NCBI GenBank assembly: GCA_902801515.1
Contig: CADCII010000019.1
Coordinates: 1-64,000, forward strand
From: an uncultured Lachnospiraceae bacterium
GTDB taxonomy: Bacteria > Bacillota > Clostridia > Lachnospirales > Lachnospiraceae
DNA: 64,000 bases
Reading direction: 5' to 3'
The position numbers and the translations under genes were made by a program. The first letter of the stretch is position 1. Every line of letters begins with the position of its first letter. Under the pieces are notes generated by a model. That model was not told where the DNA came from, did not search any database, and worked only from the letters and a program-made list of their open reading frames with translations. Positions 18,190 through 27,822 of this stretch are shown here, in pieces.

Positions 18190-19035
18190 ATGGCTCAGAG
18201 ACTGCTTGGCAAGGAAGTTACGGCATCCTACAACGAAAAACTGACAGAGCGGGTAAACCGTCTGAAGGAACAAGGGATTACCCCAGTGCTTGAGATCATA
18301 CGTGTGGGAGAGAATCCCGGGGATATGTCCTACGAACGCGGAGCCATGAAGAGATGTGAGAGCATCGGAATCTGTGTGAAGAGCGTTGTTCTTGAGAGCG
18401 ATGTAACGCAGGAGAGGATGCTGTCTGTGATCGATGAGGCAAATGAGGATGCGAATGTGCACGGTGTTCTGCTTCTTCGTCCTCTGCCGAAGCACCTGGA
18501 TTCTTCTGAGATCGAGAACCGCCTCCGCCCGGAGAAGGACGTGGACTGCATGACAGATCTGTCAATGAGCGGAGTGTTCACTGGCAAGAAATTAGGATAC
18601 GCCCCCTGCACTCCGGAAGCAGTCATGGAGATCCTGGATCACTATGGGATCGATTGCTGCGGGAAGAGGGCCGTCGTGATCGGCCGTTCCCTGGTATTCG
18701 GAAAACCCGCGGCAATGATGCTCCTGAAGAAGAACGCGACCGTCACCGTATGCCACACCAAGACAACAGACCTTCCGTCTGTGGCGCGAGAAGCAGACAT
18801 ACTGATCGCGGCCGCAGGCAGGGCAAAGACCGTGACCGCCGATTACGTGAGAGCGGGACAGGTTGTCATCGACGTAGGCATCAATATGGATGAGAACGGA
18901 AAACTGTGCGGAGACGTGGACTTTGATGCCGTTGAACCCATAGTATCGGCGATCACGCCGGTCCCGGGAGGTGTCGGAGCCGTTACAACATCCATCCTTG
19001 CAGGACATGTTGTGGACGCAGCTGAGCATCTTTAA
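18190..19035 (+). CDS. folD: Methylenetetrahydrofolate dehydrogenase FolD, probably without cyclohydrolase activity
   Basis: 281 residues. Rossmann motif AVVIGRSLVFGKPAAMMLL (~residues 158-176) and C-terminal ITPVPGGVGAVTTSILAGH are normal for FolD. The folate-site motif is changed: bifunctional FolD has Tyr-x3-Lys (YVASK in E. coli), but here it is YERGA, so the catalytic Lys is Ala52. The Gln of the LVQLPLP motif is Leu96 (LLLRPLP). The Asp of KDVD is kept. Loss of Lys and Gln removes the known cyclohydrolase machinery, so the enzyme is probably only a dehydrogenase, with FchA doing hydrolysis. A terminator follows at 19085. Confidence 0.88.
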   Translation: MAQRLLGKEVTASYNEKLTERVNRLKEQGITPVLEIIRVGENPGDMSYERGAMKRCESIGICVKSVVLESDVTQERMLSVIDEANEDANVHGVLLLRPLPKHLDSSEIENRLRPEKDVDCMTDLSMSGVFTGKKLGYAPCTPEAVMEILDHYGIDCCGKRAVVIGRSLVFGKPAAMMLLKKNATVTVCHTKTTDLPSVAREADILIAAAGRAKTVTADYVRAGQVVIDVGINMDENGKLCGDVDFDAVEPIVSAITPVPGGVGAVTTSILAGHVVDAAEHL

Positions 19036-19084
19036 AGAATCCATCATATACATTTATTGAAAATCGTATATTGAGATTTTTCAG

Positions 19085-19123
19085 ACCGCTGACTATAATC
19101 CGTAGATAGTTGGCGGTTTGTTT
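19085..19123 (+). terminator. Rho-independent terminator after fchA-folD
   Basis: Twelve-base stem with two G-T pairs (ACCGCTGACTAT / ATAGTTGGCGGT), a 9-base loop, then TTGTTT. Confidence 0.75.
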
Positions 19124-19279
19124 GTGCTAACCGAAAACTCACTATTACTGATAAACAGCTGCACAGGAAAAGTCAAACAGATAAACTGCAATTCAGCCTG
19201 ATGGCTGTACAGATAAACGGGTATACAGATTAAACGGCTCATACAGGAAACAGACACCGGAAGCAGGAAGGAAAGACAC

Positions 19280-20158
19280 ATGAAATTAGGACTGGTGATC
19301 GAAGGCGGGGGAATGAAGTGCGCTTACACCGCTGGCATACTGGACAGAATGATGGATGACGGCATACATCCGGATTATGTGATCGGAGTCTCAGCAGGGG
19401 CATCCTGCGGAGCCTCTTTTGTCGCGGGGCAGAGGGACAGAAACAGACGGTTCTTCGTGGATCATGTCAGCGAACCTGATTACATGGGATGGACGGCATT
19501 CCGCCACAGCGGCGGAAACTTCTTCAATCTGGAGTACATTTACCAGGACCTGACAGGAAAAGACGGAGACGACCCGCTGGACTATGACGCAATCATGGCT
19601 AACCCCTGTGACTTCTGGGCAGTAGCAACCGACGCAGAGACAGCGCTTCCGCATTATTTTACTAAGAAAGATATTTCCCCTACAGACTATTCAGTCTTTA
19701 TGGCAACCTGCGCGATACCGGTCGCGTGCCGTCCGGTAGAGATAGACGGTCGGCTGTACTATGACGGAGGATGCAGCAATCCGATTCCCGTCAGGAGAGC
19801 GCTTGAGGCAGGATGTGACCGTGTGATCATACTGCTGTGCCGGCCAAAAGATACGGTCAGGCCTCCTGAAAAGTATCATGGTCTGTATCATAAAGCACTG
19901 GCAAGATATCCGAAACTGATCCACAGCCTGGATATCCGCCATGAACGCTACAATGCTGTGCTTGCCGCTTCTCTGCGTCTGGAGGAGAAGGGTCACGCCA
20001 TGATAATAGCTCCTGAAAATGAGCTGGATATTACGACATATACAAAAGATCCTGCGGTATTGCAGGGCCTCTACGATACGGCAATTGAAGAATATGAGGC
20101 GATTCGAGAAAAACTCCTTAAATTTTGCGGAGAAGAACACTGCCTGAAGGCCGTATAA
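19280..20158 (+). CDS. Patatin-like phospholipase (RssA/YjjU type)
   Basis: 292 residues. The glycine-rich oxyanion element LGLVIEGGGMKCAYTAGIL (residues ~3-21), the nucleophile elbow GVSAG (~36-40) and the DGG of YYDGGCSNPIPV (~161) give the complete Ser-Asp dyad of patatins. There is no signal peptide or membrane segment, so the enzyme is cytoplasmic, probably a lysophospholipase or acyl esterase acting at the membrane. It stands alone between a terminator and the gdhA promoter. Confidence 0.88.
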   Translation: MKLGLVIEGGGMKCAYTAGILDRMMDDGIHPDYVIGVSAGASCGASFVAGQRDRNRRFFVDHVSEPDYMGWTAFRHSGGNFFNLEYIYQDLTGKDGDDPLDYDAIMANPCDFWAVATDAETALPHYFTKKDISPTDYSVFMATCAIPVACRPVEIDGRLYYDGGCSNPIPVRRALEAGCDRVIILLCRPKDTVRPPEKYHGLYHKALARYPKLIHSLDIRHERYNAVLAASLRLEEKGHAMIIAPENELDITTYTKDPAVLQGLYDTAIEEYEAIREKLLKFCGEEHCLKAV

Positions 20159-20345
20159 CGACAGCAGTCATACTGAAAACGGCTGAAAATCACACAGAAA
20201 TACCTTAAAAGAATAGCTGCAATACTCTGCGGATTATATCAGAAAATTAAAATTTAGATGGTTCGAAATAAGTTTCCTAAAAATTTAAAAACACAATAAA
20301 AAAAACCGAATAATTATATTTTTCCGATTTTTTTTCGAAAATATG

Positions 20346-20375
20346 TTGCGGTCAGTTTTTTCAGCGATGTATAAT
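20346..20375 (+). promoter_or_regulatory. Promoter of gdhA
   Basis: TTGCGG at 20346-20351, an 18-base spacer and a perfect TATAAT at 20370-20375. It lies in an AT-rich stretch (20220-20345) with long A and T runs that may act as an UP element. Confidence 0.7.
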
Positions 20376-20423
20376 AGCGGCGTCGAAAGTATAGTAACTA
20401 TACTCAGGCAGTTATCATAGTGA

Positions 20424-21770
<1,347 letters not shown>

Positions 21771-21773
21771 TCT

Positions 21774-21800
21774 TGAACAAGTGCCTGTCACTCGTTTAAC
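21774..21800 (+). repeat. Dispersed palindromic repeat, copy a
   Basis: Degenerate copy of the consensus TGAACAAGTG-N5-CACTTGTTCA; it starts four bases after the gdhA stop codon and reads TGAACAAGTG CCTGT CACTCGTTTA. Confidence 0.8.
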
Positions 21801-21842
21801 TGATCCTATACGGATCCCACATTGTCTTATATGAATTCATCC

Positions 21843-21879
21843 AGGAAGCGGCCGGAGAAAACCCGGCCGCTTCCTTTTT
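21843..21879 (+). terminator. Rho-independent terminator after gdhA
   Basis: Perfect 13-base GC-rich stem (AGGAAGCGGCCGG / CCGGCCGCTTCCT), 7-base loop, then TTTT. It lies between repeat copies a and b. Confidence 0.92.
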
Positions 21880-21887
21880 GAACATCT

Positions 21888-21912
21888 TGAACAGGTGCCT
21901 GTCACTCGTATA
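21888..21912 (+). repeat. Dispersed palindromic repeat, copy b
   Basis: Degenerate copy (TGAACAGGTG CCTGT CACTCGTATA) nine bases after the T-run of the gdhA terminator and five bases before copy c. Confidence 0.75.
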
Positions 21913-21916
21913 ATTT

Positions 21917-21941
21917 TGAACAGGTGCCTGTCACTTGTTCA
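21917..21941 (+). repeat. Dispersed palindromic repeat, copy c
   Basis: Near-consensus copy (TGAACAGGTG CCTGT CACTTGTTCA), in tandem with copy b. Confidence 0.85.
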
Positions 21942-21952
21942 ACTTTTTTGAC

Positions 21953-21981
21953 TCGACTGATTTACAAGAATCATGTACTAT
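21953..21981 (+). promoter_or_regulatory. Possible promoter of the desulfoferrodoxin gene
   Basis: TCGACT at 21953-21958, 17 bases, then TACTAT at 21976-21981; four and five of six matches. It begins just after repeat copy c. Confidence 0.35.
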
Positions 21982-22055
21982 ATGAGTGACAGTAATTGCC
22001 CTGGATGTGACAATGACAGGGACATGGATATCTGAGAAAGGAGAACTAACTGATC

Positions 22056-22442
22056 ATGAGTGAAACAAGATTTTTCAGGTGTGCCGGATGCGGCAATTTC
22101 GTGATGTTTGTGGATGAGAAGACTGCATGTACGCCTAAGTGCTGCGGAGAGCCGATGGAAGAGCTGACCGCGAACACGACAGACGCGGCGACTGAGAAGC
22201 ATGTCCCTGCTGTAGAGGTGGATGGAAATAAAGTTTGCGTCAAGGTTGGATCGGTGGCACATCCGATGCTGGAGGCGCATTACATCAAGTTTATCTATCT
22301 GGAGACAAAACTTGGCGGACAGATCCGCTATCTGAACCCCGGTCAGGATTCAGAGGCTGAATTTATCGTAGCTGAAGCCGACGAGCCGGTTGCGGTCTAT
22401 GAGTTCTGCAATCTTCACGGACTCTGGAAGGCAGAGATCTGA
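22056..22442 (+). CDS. Desulfoferrodoxin / superoxide reductase (two iron centres)
   Basis: 128 residues. The N-terminal desulforedoxin site is present as CAGCG...KCCGEP (residues ~9-32), which holds the Fe(Cys)4 centre. The catalytic Fe(His)4Cys centre is complete: His in EKHVP (~48), the two His of AHPMLEAHYI (~68-74), and Cys plus His in CNLHGLW (~118-121). It reduces superoxide to peroxide without releasing oxygen, as expected for an anaerobe rich in exposed Fe-S enzymes such as the Hdr complex and class I fumarase in this window. It converges on the VWA gene, leaving only 29 bases between. Confidence 0.93.
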   Translation: MSETRFFRCAGCGNFVMFVDEKTACTPKCCGEPMEELTANTTDAATEKHVPAVEVDGNKVCVKVGSVAHPMLEAHYIKFIYLETKLGGQIRYLNPGQDSEAEFIVAEADEPVAVYEFCNLHGLWKAEI

Positions 22443-22471
22443 CCTATATAGAATCATCAAAAAATGAATGT

Positions 22472-24214
22472 TCAGCCGGCCATTGTTCGGTCATCAGGAA
22501 TTAACATGCGGGTGCGCTCTTCGGAGGCATCCGCATATTCATATACATCAGAGTCATCCTGCAGGAGATACTGCGCCACGACAGACACATTCCCACGTTC
22601 CGTCCTGCACAGAATCTTCAGATCGGTATCCTCATCCAGGATAAGAGAACTGCAGGGACCTGTACCCGGTGCTGATAACAGGACATTTCCTGTATGACTT
22701 CGCATTCTGACTCCAGAGCGTGTTGAGGTGATTGTTACTTTATCCAGTCTTATGTCTTCAAGAAGTTCATCATCGATAAGATCAGCGAGAGTGATTTTTC
22801 TGCCAAAAGCCTCCAGGTCGGCACGGGTACGTGAAGGAACTCCGTAGATCTTTTCACCTTCGGCTTTTACATACCACTGAAGAGATCCGGTCAGACAGGA
22901 AGTAGACAATCCGAAATGCAGCACAAGAAACAGAATGAGCAGGATAGCTGCAGGGATTGAGAAGACAGCTGCGACCATCCATAGTGAGGAAAAAACAGGA
23001 CGGACTGCGACTTTAAACCGGATTGGACCACAGTCTGTATAACTTCCGCCATCTGCAGGTTTTGCCCGGAGTGTCACTTCGGCTGAACCTTTCCCTGCAC
23101 CTGCCAGATACAGAGTATTTCCATCCACAGTGCATGAAAGCGTGGAAGAGTCAGAAGAGGAGGCGGAGAACAGAAGATCAGAGTTGTAATAATCATCGCC
23201 AAAATCAGGATAAGCGTAAGGATAATCCGATAACGAGACACTATTGCCGTCTGACAGATCACCCGATGGTGAGTATTGAAAGATCTCTGACAGATTCAGT
23301 TTTGCTTTACACATACCCGGAAGAAGTCCCTTAAGGACAACAGGTCCGTCAATTGATCCTGAAGCGATAATGGCAGGAAGTGCTTCTGTTTCAGTCTCCG
23401 TTGCAGGCTCAGTAAATACTTCGGTTTCCCTGGCAGGTTCCGTTTCAGCTTCCGTTTCCTGAGAGATCAGTGCGGCAGTCTTAGCCGCCTTTGTATTGGC
23501 ATATCCCGCGATAGTCCTGAAAAGGTCCGGAAGACTGGAAGCATCCGCTGTCACAACGGAAGATCCGCCGGTCTTATCGGCAATGTAGCGGCACAGATAA
23601 GGATCCAGAGTTCCTGCAGGATCGAGCATGACCGTATGGATAACGATATCTGTCTGTGCAGAATCCTCTGCAGCCAGCAAAGCTTTCGCGAGAGAATCAT
23701 TCTCGGCAGCTTCTTCATCAGCAGCTCTGGGAAGATCGATCTCCCCATCCGTGAGAAGAAGGATGCATCTGGAGCGCTCCGGTGACGATTCACTTGAGAG
23801 CAGTTGCCTTGCAGTCTGCAGCGCAAGACCGATATCCGTGTCTCCTCTGGTGTAAGTGACTGCGTTCAGAAAGTCAGACACAGACTGGATCCCCTGTTCC
23901 CCATCAAGTCCCATAAGAGAAGAAGAGAGGACGATCTGATCTGAAAATGAGATTATCGCAGTTCTCGAGTGGCCGGCAGAAGCCAGTTCCCGGACAAATG
24001 AAAGAGCCGCTTCTCTGCAGTGGTATTCAGGGTCTGAATCCATCATGGAACCTGAGACATCGATCACCAGGACTGCGTCCGTACCCGCACCAGGGCTTGA
24101 GTCCAGACCGGTTTCGACAGATTCGTAATCTGCGGCAGCGGAGAATCCGGGAACGGTATTCAGGGTGATGAAAAGGCAAAAAAAGAGTACAGTAAACAGA
24201 CGTGTGTGACGCAT
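22472..24214 (-). CDS. Membrane-anchored VWA-domain protein
   Basis: 580 residues; start supported by AGGAGG on the minus strand just upstream. A signal peptide ends near GFSAAADYES (residue ~26). A von Willebrand A domain follows with a complete MIDAS (DVSGSM near 52, TRGDTD near 121, LLTDGEI near 154). A Glu/Thr-rich linker (TEAETEPARETEVFTEPATETETE, partly shown, ~250-275) resembles that of the giant surface proteins further along. After a beta-rich region there is one membrane segment (WMVAAVFSIPAAILLILFLV, ~410-430) and a ~150-residue cytoplasmic domain of unrecognised type. Function unknown; possibly an adhesion or signalling receptor. Confidence 0.75.
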   Translation of the reverse strand: MRHTRLFTVLFFCLFITLNTVPGFSAAADYESVETGLDSSPGAGTDAVLVIDVSGSMMDSDPEYHCREAALSFVRELASAGHSRTAIISFSDQIVLSSSLMGLDGEQGIQSVSDFLNAVTYTRGDTDIGLALQTARQLLSSESSPERSRCILLLTDGEIDLPRAADEEAAENDSLAKALLAAEDSAQTDIVIHTVMLDPAGTLDPYLCRYIADKTGGSSVVTADASSLPDLFRTIAGYANTKAAKTAALISQETEAETEPARETEVFTEPATETETEALPAIIASGSIDGPVVLKGLLPGMCKAKLNLSEIFQYSPSGDLSDGNSVSLSDYPYAYPDFGDDYYNSDLLFSASSSDSSTLSCTVDGNTLYLAGAGKGSAEVTLRAKPADGGSYTDCGPIRFKVAVRPVFSSLWMVAAVFSIPAAILLILFLVLHFGLSTSCLTGSLQWYVKAEGEKIYGVPSRTRADLEAFGRKITLADLIDDELLEDIRLDKVTITSTRSGVRMRSHTGNVLLSAPGTGPCSSLILDEDTDLKILCRTERGNVSVVAQYLLQDDSDVYEYADASEERTRMLIPDDRTMAG

Positions 24215-24407
24215 AAGAAATACCTCCTGAAATGTGATTTAGAATTGCCCGTACGAAGAGTACAGAAGTGTAGTGATACAGAATTGAAAAAATGAAATAG
24301 AAAAAAGATAGACAGATACCGGACAGACGTGTCCGACAGAATCAATGTATCGCAGATGAAATGAAAAAGCAACTTATTAATTCTACAATACAAAATCTGC
24401 AGAACGT

Positions 24408-24458
24408 AAAAACCGGACCGGTTCGTACGCAATGTACTGCGAAGCTAAACGGTCCGGT
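24408..24458 (-). terminator. Rho-independent terminator of the NYN-domain gene
   Basis: Read on the minus strand: a nine-base stem ACCGGACCG / CGGTCCGGT followed by TTTTT (the A-run at 24408-24412 on the plus strand), with a smaller nested TTCG/CGAA pairing. Confidence 0.7.
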
Positions 24459-24505
24459 ATATAGGATCCTGTTTCAGACAGAATCGTGCTCGATGATAAG
24501 AAATA

Positions 24506-25660
24506 TCAGATCAGATTGGCATTGATCAGATCAGTGTAGGAACTCTTGATAGAGTGATAGAGCTCAATGCCTTTTTTCTGTCCGAGTTTTTTGGCAAAGT
24601 AGTTATAGAACTGCTGCTTGTTGGTGGTATTTTTCAGCGCTGCACGGATCAGATCAATCTGATTGAGATCCAGTTGAACGTCATTTCTGCGTCGGATTAC
24701 AGACAGTATAGTGACAGGTTTCTGATTCTGGTTGTCTCTGTTCTGCTGGGGCTGCTTCTGATTATGGTTCTGACTGTCCTTGGCCTGCTGATTCTGTTTC
24801 TGATTCTGGTTTTTCCCTGCCTGCTGATTCTGTTTCTGATTCTGGTTTTGGTTCTCTTTGGCCTTGCTGGGTTCCTCGTGTACTTCTTCTTTTAATTCTT
24901 TGCTGACTTCCGCTGACTCTTCTGAAGAAACTGCTTCAGCCTGGGATGCTGATGAAGATTTTCTGCGGCCTCTGCGGCGGGCAGTACGTTTTCTTCCGGA
25001 ATCTCCGGAATCCTCCGATGCTGAAGATTCTGCATCAGCAACAGCTTCCTGTGCATCCGCATTATCCTGTGACTGAGCCGGAGCGTTTATCAGATCCTGA
25101 GCCGGAGCGTTTATCAGATCCTGGACCTGTGAACTGATTGATTCCTGAACCTGGACAGTGTCAGCAACAAGGTCCTGCTTGCTATCTGCATCTTGTGCTG
25201 CTTCCTGAACAGTATTCTGAGCCTGAGCTGCCTGTGAGTTGTTCTGACTGTTCTGGCGGGATCCGCGTCTTGAACGTTGCGATTTCGGTTTCTGTCCGCC
25301 GTTTATGGCGCTCTCAATATTCGGGAAACGGAAAACATTCGGCGCATCATTTTCGAGTGCAGTCTTGATACAGCAGTCATAGCCGCTGTCCTTGCTGATG
25401 ATATAATAATTGTTCCCGTCGGTATAGCGCAGGAACAGAAGAGTGATTAACTGGAAATCAAGAGCGTTCGGAGTTCCCACATGCACAGGAAGAAACCTGA
25501 TATTTGCTCTGGAAGCCATCAGCTGCGTCAGCATGTCAATCTTCATGGTCTCTGCCTTCTTGCTGTACAGCAGATTGACTTCATCAGCCTCTGTCAGAAA
25601 CTCAATTCCTTTGAGCCCCTGGCTTGTAACATTTTCATAGTCAATAAAATAGATATTCAT
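24506..25660 (-). CDS. NYN/PIN-like nuclease-domain protein with Asn/Gln-rich low-complexity region
   Basis: 384 residues from ATG 25660 (GTG 25669 would add three). Residues 1-120 form a PIN/NYN-like domain: NIYFIDYENV at the start with the first acidic residues, PNALDFQLITLLF in the middle and ISKDSGYDCCIKTAL near the end, so the acidic metal site appears intact. This suggests an RNase. Residues ~125-310 are low complexity, rich in Gln, Asn, Ala, Ser and Glu, with basic patches (RSRRGSRQ, RKRTARRRGRRK) and runs built from NQNQKQNQQ. The last ~65 residues form a helical domain. Basic low-complexity tracts next to a nuclease domain suggest RNA-granule-like assembly, but that is inference. Confidence 0.75.
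   Translation of the reverse strand: MNIYFIDYENVTSQGLKGIEFLTEADEVNLLYSKKAETMKIDMLTQLMASRANIRFLPVHVGTPNALDFQLITLLFLRYTDGNNYYIISKDSGYDCCIKTALENDAPNVFRFPNIESAINGGQKPKSQRSRRGSRQNSQNNSQAAQAQNTVQEAAQDADSKQDLVADTVQVQESISSQVQDLINAPAQDLINAPAQSQDNADAQEAVADAESSASEDSGDSGRKRTARRRGRRKSSSASQAEAVSSEESAEVSKELKEEVHEEPSKAKENQNQNQKQNQQAGKNQNQKQNQQAKDSQNHNQKQPQQNRDNQNQKPVTILSVIRRRNDVQLDLNQIDLIRAALKNTTNKQQFYNYFAKKLGQKKGIELYHSIKSSYTDLINANLI
24722..24858 (-). repeat. Short tandem repeats coding for Asn/Gln-rich sequence
   Basis: Imperfect repeats built on GATTCTGTTTCTGATTCTG (plus strand) inside the NYN-domain gene, encoding NQKQNQQ-like units. Slippage here would change protein length by multiples of the unit. Confidence 0.7.
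25075..25122 (-). repeat. Exact 24-base tandem duplication in the NYN-domain gene
   Basis: Two identical 24-base units (25075-25098 and 25099-25122) encode AQDLINAP twice; in frame, so the protein is preserved. Looks recent. Confidence 0.85.
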
Positions 25661-25954
25661 ACATTTCACTTTCTAATTATTCTTATATCCTGAGTTTCGG
25701 ATATGTTATTTCAGCACATACAGAATGCATCATATCATTAAGTGTACAGAATATGCAAATCTAATCTGTATGGACTCGAAGATTATACCCTGCGTGGACT
25801 TGACTGATTGCACTGATGTGCATCCACGACCGGTTACAAGATTTGTATTCATTTTGTAAAAGAATCTTTATTGATTTCGCTATAGAAATGACAGATAATA
25901 TTTTTTACGGTATTTGGAAAGTTAGCATTCTAGTATAGGGAAGCGATATAATTG

Positions 25955-26872
25955 ATGGTTCTTTCAGATAAGCGCGGCACCGGCGTAAGAGTGTTCAGAT
26001 TATTCGTGGTGCTGTTGACAACTTTATATCTGAGCCTGTACTTCATTGCACCGGTCCATGCTGATCCGGAGTCCGTTCTTGCAGGATGCGGAATGACGGT
26101 CGAGACAGAGACAGAGGACCCCAACAGCTGGGAGAAATCCGAACCCGCTCCATTTGCCATTAAGATCCGTTTTGATGAAGACTATGAGGTGCTGACCCGG
26201 AAGGATACGAAAAACTGGCGCAGGCTGACACCTGCCGGATATTATATCTGGGACAATGAGCCTGTCAGGGAATATCTCAATACCCTGAAGGAAAAGTATG
26301 ACAGTGAGACGGGCAAGGTGAGTTTTGATACCCACCGCGGCGTGCACATGGTCTTCAAGTCACAGCAGTGCGGCTGGCATATGAATATCGATTCTACCCT
26401 GGAACGGCTCAAGGAAGATGTTGATGACGGCAAGAAGGTAACGAATCCTGCCTGGAACTCTGGCTGCGTGTACAGCTCAAAGAACGGGGTCGGTGCCAGA
26501 TATGTCGAGATCAGCATAGAAGAGCAGAAGGTCTTCCTGGTCGAGAATTATGAAGTCGTCTTTGAGACGGACTGTGTGACAGGTACGAAGGGCTTCTCCG
26601 ACACTCATACGGGAGTGTACCAGATCCAGTCGAAAGCGTCACCTACAGTGCTGAAGGATAAGGACAAGAACGATAAGCCTTATGAACAGCCTGTTGAATA
26701 CTGGATGGGATTCAACGGATCCCAGGGAATGCACGATGCGATCTGGCGCGGAGAATTCGGCGGCGAGATCTATAAGAGCTGGGGCTCACACGGGTGTGTG
26801 AATCTCCCACTGGATGCGGCTAAAAAGATCTATGACTCGGTTTATATGTACTATCCGGTGATCGTATACTGA
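25955..26872 (+). CDS. L,D-transpeptidase (YkuD domain), secreted or anchored
   Basis: 305 residues from ATG 25955 (a TTG three bases earlier is less likely), with AGGGAAG upstream. An N-terminal hydrophobic segment (VFRLFVVLLTTLYLSLYFIAPVHA) acts as signal peptide or anchor. The middle (residues ~40-165) is family-unassigned. The C-terminal YkuD domain begins YVEISIEEQKVFLVENYEVV and ends with the active-site motif SWGSHGCVNLP (catalytic Cys near residue 286) with a preceding His. It forms 3-3 cross-links in peptidoglycan or attaches proteins to it. Divergent from the NYN gene; the terminator overlaps its stop codon. Confidence 0.9.
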   Translation: MVLSDKRGTGVRVFRLFVVLLTTLYLSLYFIAPVHADPESVLAGCGMTVETETEDPNSWEKSEPAPFAIKIRFDEDYEVLTRKDTKNWRRLTPAGYYIWDNEPVREYLNTLKEKYDSETGKVSFDTHRGVHMVFKSQQCGWHMNIDSTLERLKEDVDDGKKVTNPAWNSGCVYSSKNGVGARYVEISIEEQKVFLVENYEVVFETDCVTGTKGFSDTHTGVYQIQSKASPTVLKDKDKNDKPYEQPVEYWMGFNGSQGMHDAIWRGEFGGEIYKSWGSHGCVNLPLDAAKKIYDSVYMYYPVIVY

Positions 26873-26886
26873 TCGCCGGTTTTTTT
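26855..26886 (+). terminator. Rho-independent terminator overlapping the L,D-transpeptidase stop
   Basis: Ten-base stem with two G-T pairs (CCGGTGATCG / TGATCGCCGG), loop TATAC, then seven T. The stop codon TGA is inside the right arm. Confidence 0.8.
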
Positions 26887-26932
26887 CGGGCAGTTTATTT
26901 ACCTCAGGAAGGGCTGAATGAAAGGAGAAACT

Positions 26933-27703
26933 ATGAATAACGAGTTTAAGCAATTCTATATTGACCATGACGGCATACCGCTTCATGCGAAGCTGAGTTA
27001 TCCGACAGATGGTATGAAGGACGGAAAATGTCCGCTGGTCATACTGCTTCACGGATATACGGGCCACATGGAAGAGACACACATCCTTGGGATCGCAGAT
27101 GAGATCAACCGGCACGGATGCGCAGTCCTCAGGATAGAACTCTACGGACACGGAAAGAGCGGCGGCACATTCACAGAGCATACCGTCCTCAAATGGATGT
27201 CCGAGATGATGACGGTGATTGACTATGCCAGATCCCTGGACTTTGTCAGCAGCCTGTATCTGGCCGGCCATTCGCAGGGAGGGTTCGTCACAGCGATGGC
27301 AGGCTCAATGAAAAGAGATGTCCTTAAGGCGATCATACTGTTATCGCCGGCACTCTGTATTCCGGCTGATGCAAGAAGAGGAGAGGTCCTTGGAACCTCC
27401 TTTGATCCGGAACACATTCCGGATGTACTGGAGATGGACGGAGACAGACTCCTGAGCGGCAATTATTTCCGCGCAGCCCAGACGGTTGATGTCGAATCGG
27501 CTATGAAACGCTATAAGAAACCCGTACTGATCGTGCATGGGGATGAAGATGAATCGGTTCCGGTACAGTGTGCATATGACGCTGCAAAGATCTATGAGCA
27601 GGCAGAGCTTGCGATCATTCCAGGCGACCTTCACTGTTATGACAGGCATCTTGACCAGGTAACGAAAGTCATAGGAGAGTACCTGGACAGGATGAACAAG
27701 TGA
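26933..27703 (+). CDS. Alpha/beta hydrolase (esterase/lipase-like)
   Basis: 256 residues from ATG 26933, with AAAGGAG just upstream at 26920; the longer in-frame start at 26918 contains that site and is less likely. The oxyanion motif LHGYTGH is near residue 35, the nucleophile elbow GHSQGG near 107, Asp in VHGDEDESVP near 205 and His in DLHCYDRH near 234: a complete Ser-Asp-His triad. There is no signal peptide. The substrate cannot be told from sequence; acyl or acetyl ester cleavage is likely. Its last codons (MNK-stop) lie inside copy d of the palindromic repeat. Confidence 0.85.
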   Translation: MNNEFKQFYIDHDGIPLHAKLSYPTDGMKDGKCPLVILLHGYTGHMEETHILGIADEINRHGCAVLRIELYGHGKSGGTFTEHTVLKWMSEMMTVIDYARSLDFVSSLYLAGHSQGGFVTAMAGSMKRDVLKAIILLSPALCIPADARRGEVLGTSFDPEHIPDVLEMDGDRLLSGNYFRAAQTVDVESAMKRYKKPVLIVHGDEDESVPVQCAYDAAKIYEQAELAIIPGDLHCYDRHLDQVTKVIGEYLDRMNK

Positions 27704-27717
27704 CAGGCACTTGTTCA
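27693..27717 (+). repeat. Dispersed palindromic repeat, copy d
   Basis: Perfect form, TGAACAAGTG-ACAGG-CACTTGTTCA: a ten-base inverted repeat. It contains the stop codon of the alpha/beta hydrolase gene, so the repeat supplies coding sequence. Confidence 0.9.
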
Positions 27718-27728
27718 TATCCTTAAAA

Positions 27729-27803
27729 TTAACCTATGAGGTAAACTGAATTCTTGACGCAATGACATATCTATGCTATCTTTGATTTACCTTATAGGTA
27801 AAT
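27729..27803 (+). promoter_or_regulatory. Promoter with two operators for the higBA operon
   Basis: TTGACG (27754-27759), 17 bases, TATCTT (27777-27782). Two related palindromes flank it: TTAACC-TATGA-GGTAAA at 27729-27745 and ATTTACC-TTATA-GGTAAAT at 27785-27803, the second over the likely transcription start. Both fit binding by the HigA helix-turn-helix protein for autorepression. Confidence 0.7.
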
Positions 27804-27822
27804 TCTGAAGAGAGGCTATGGC

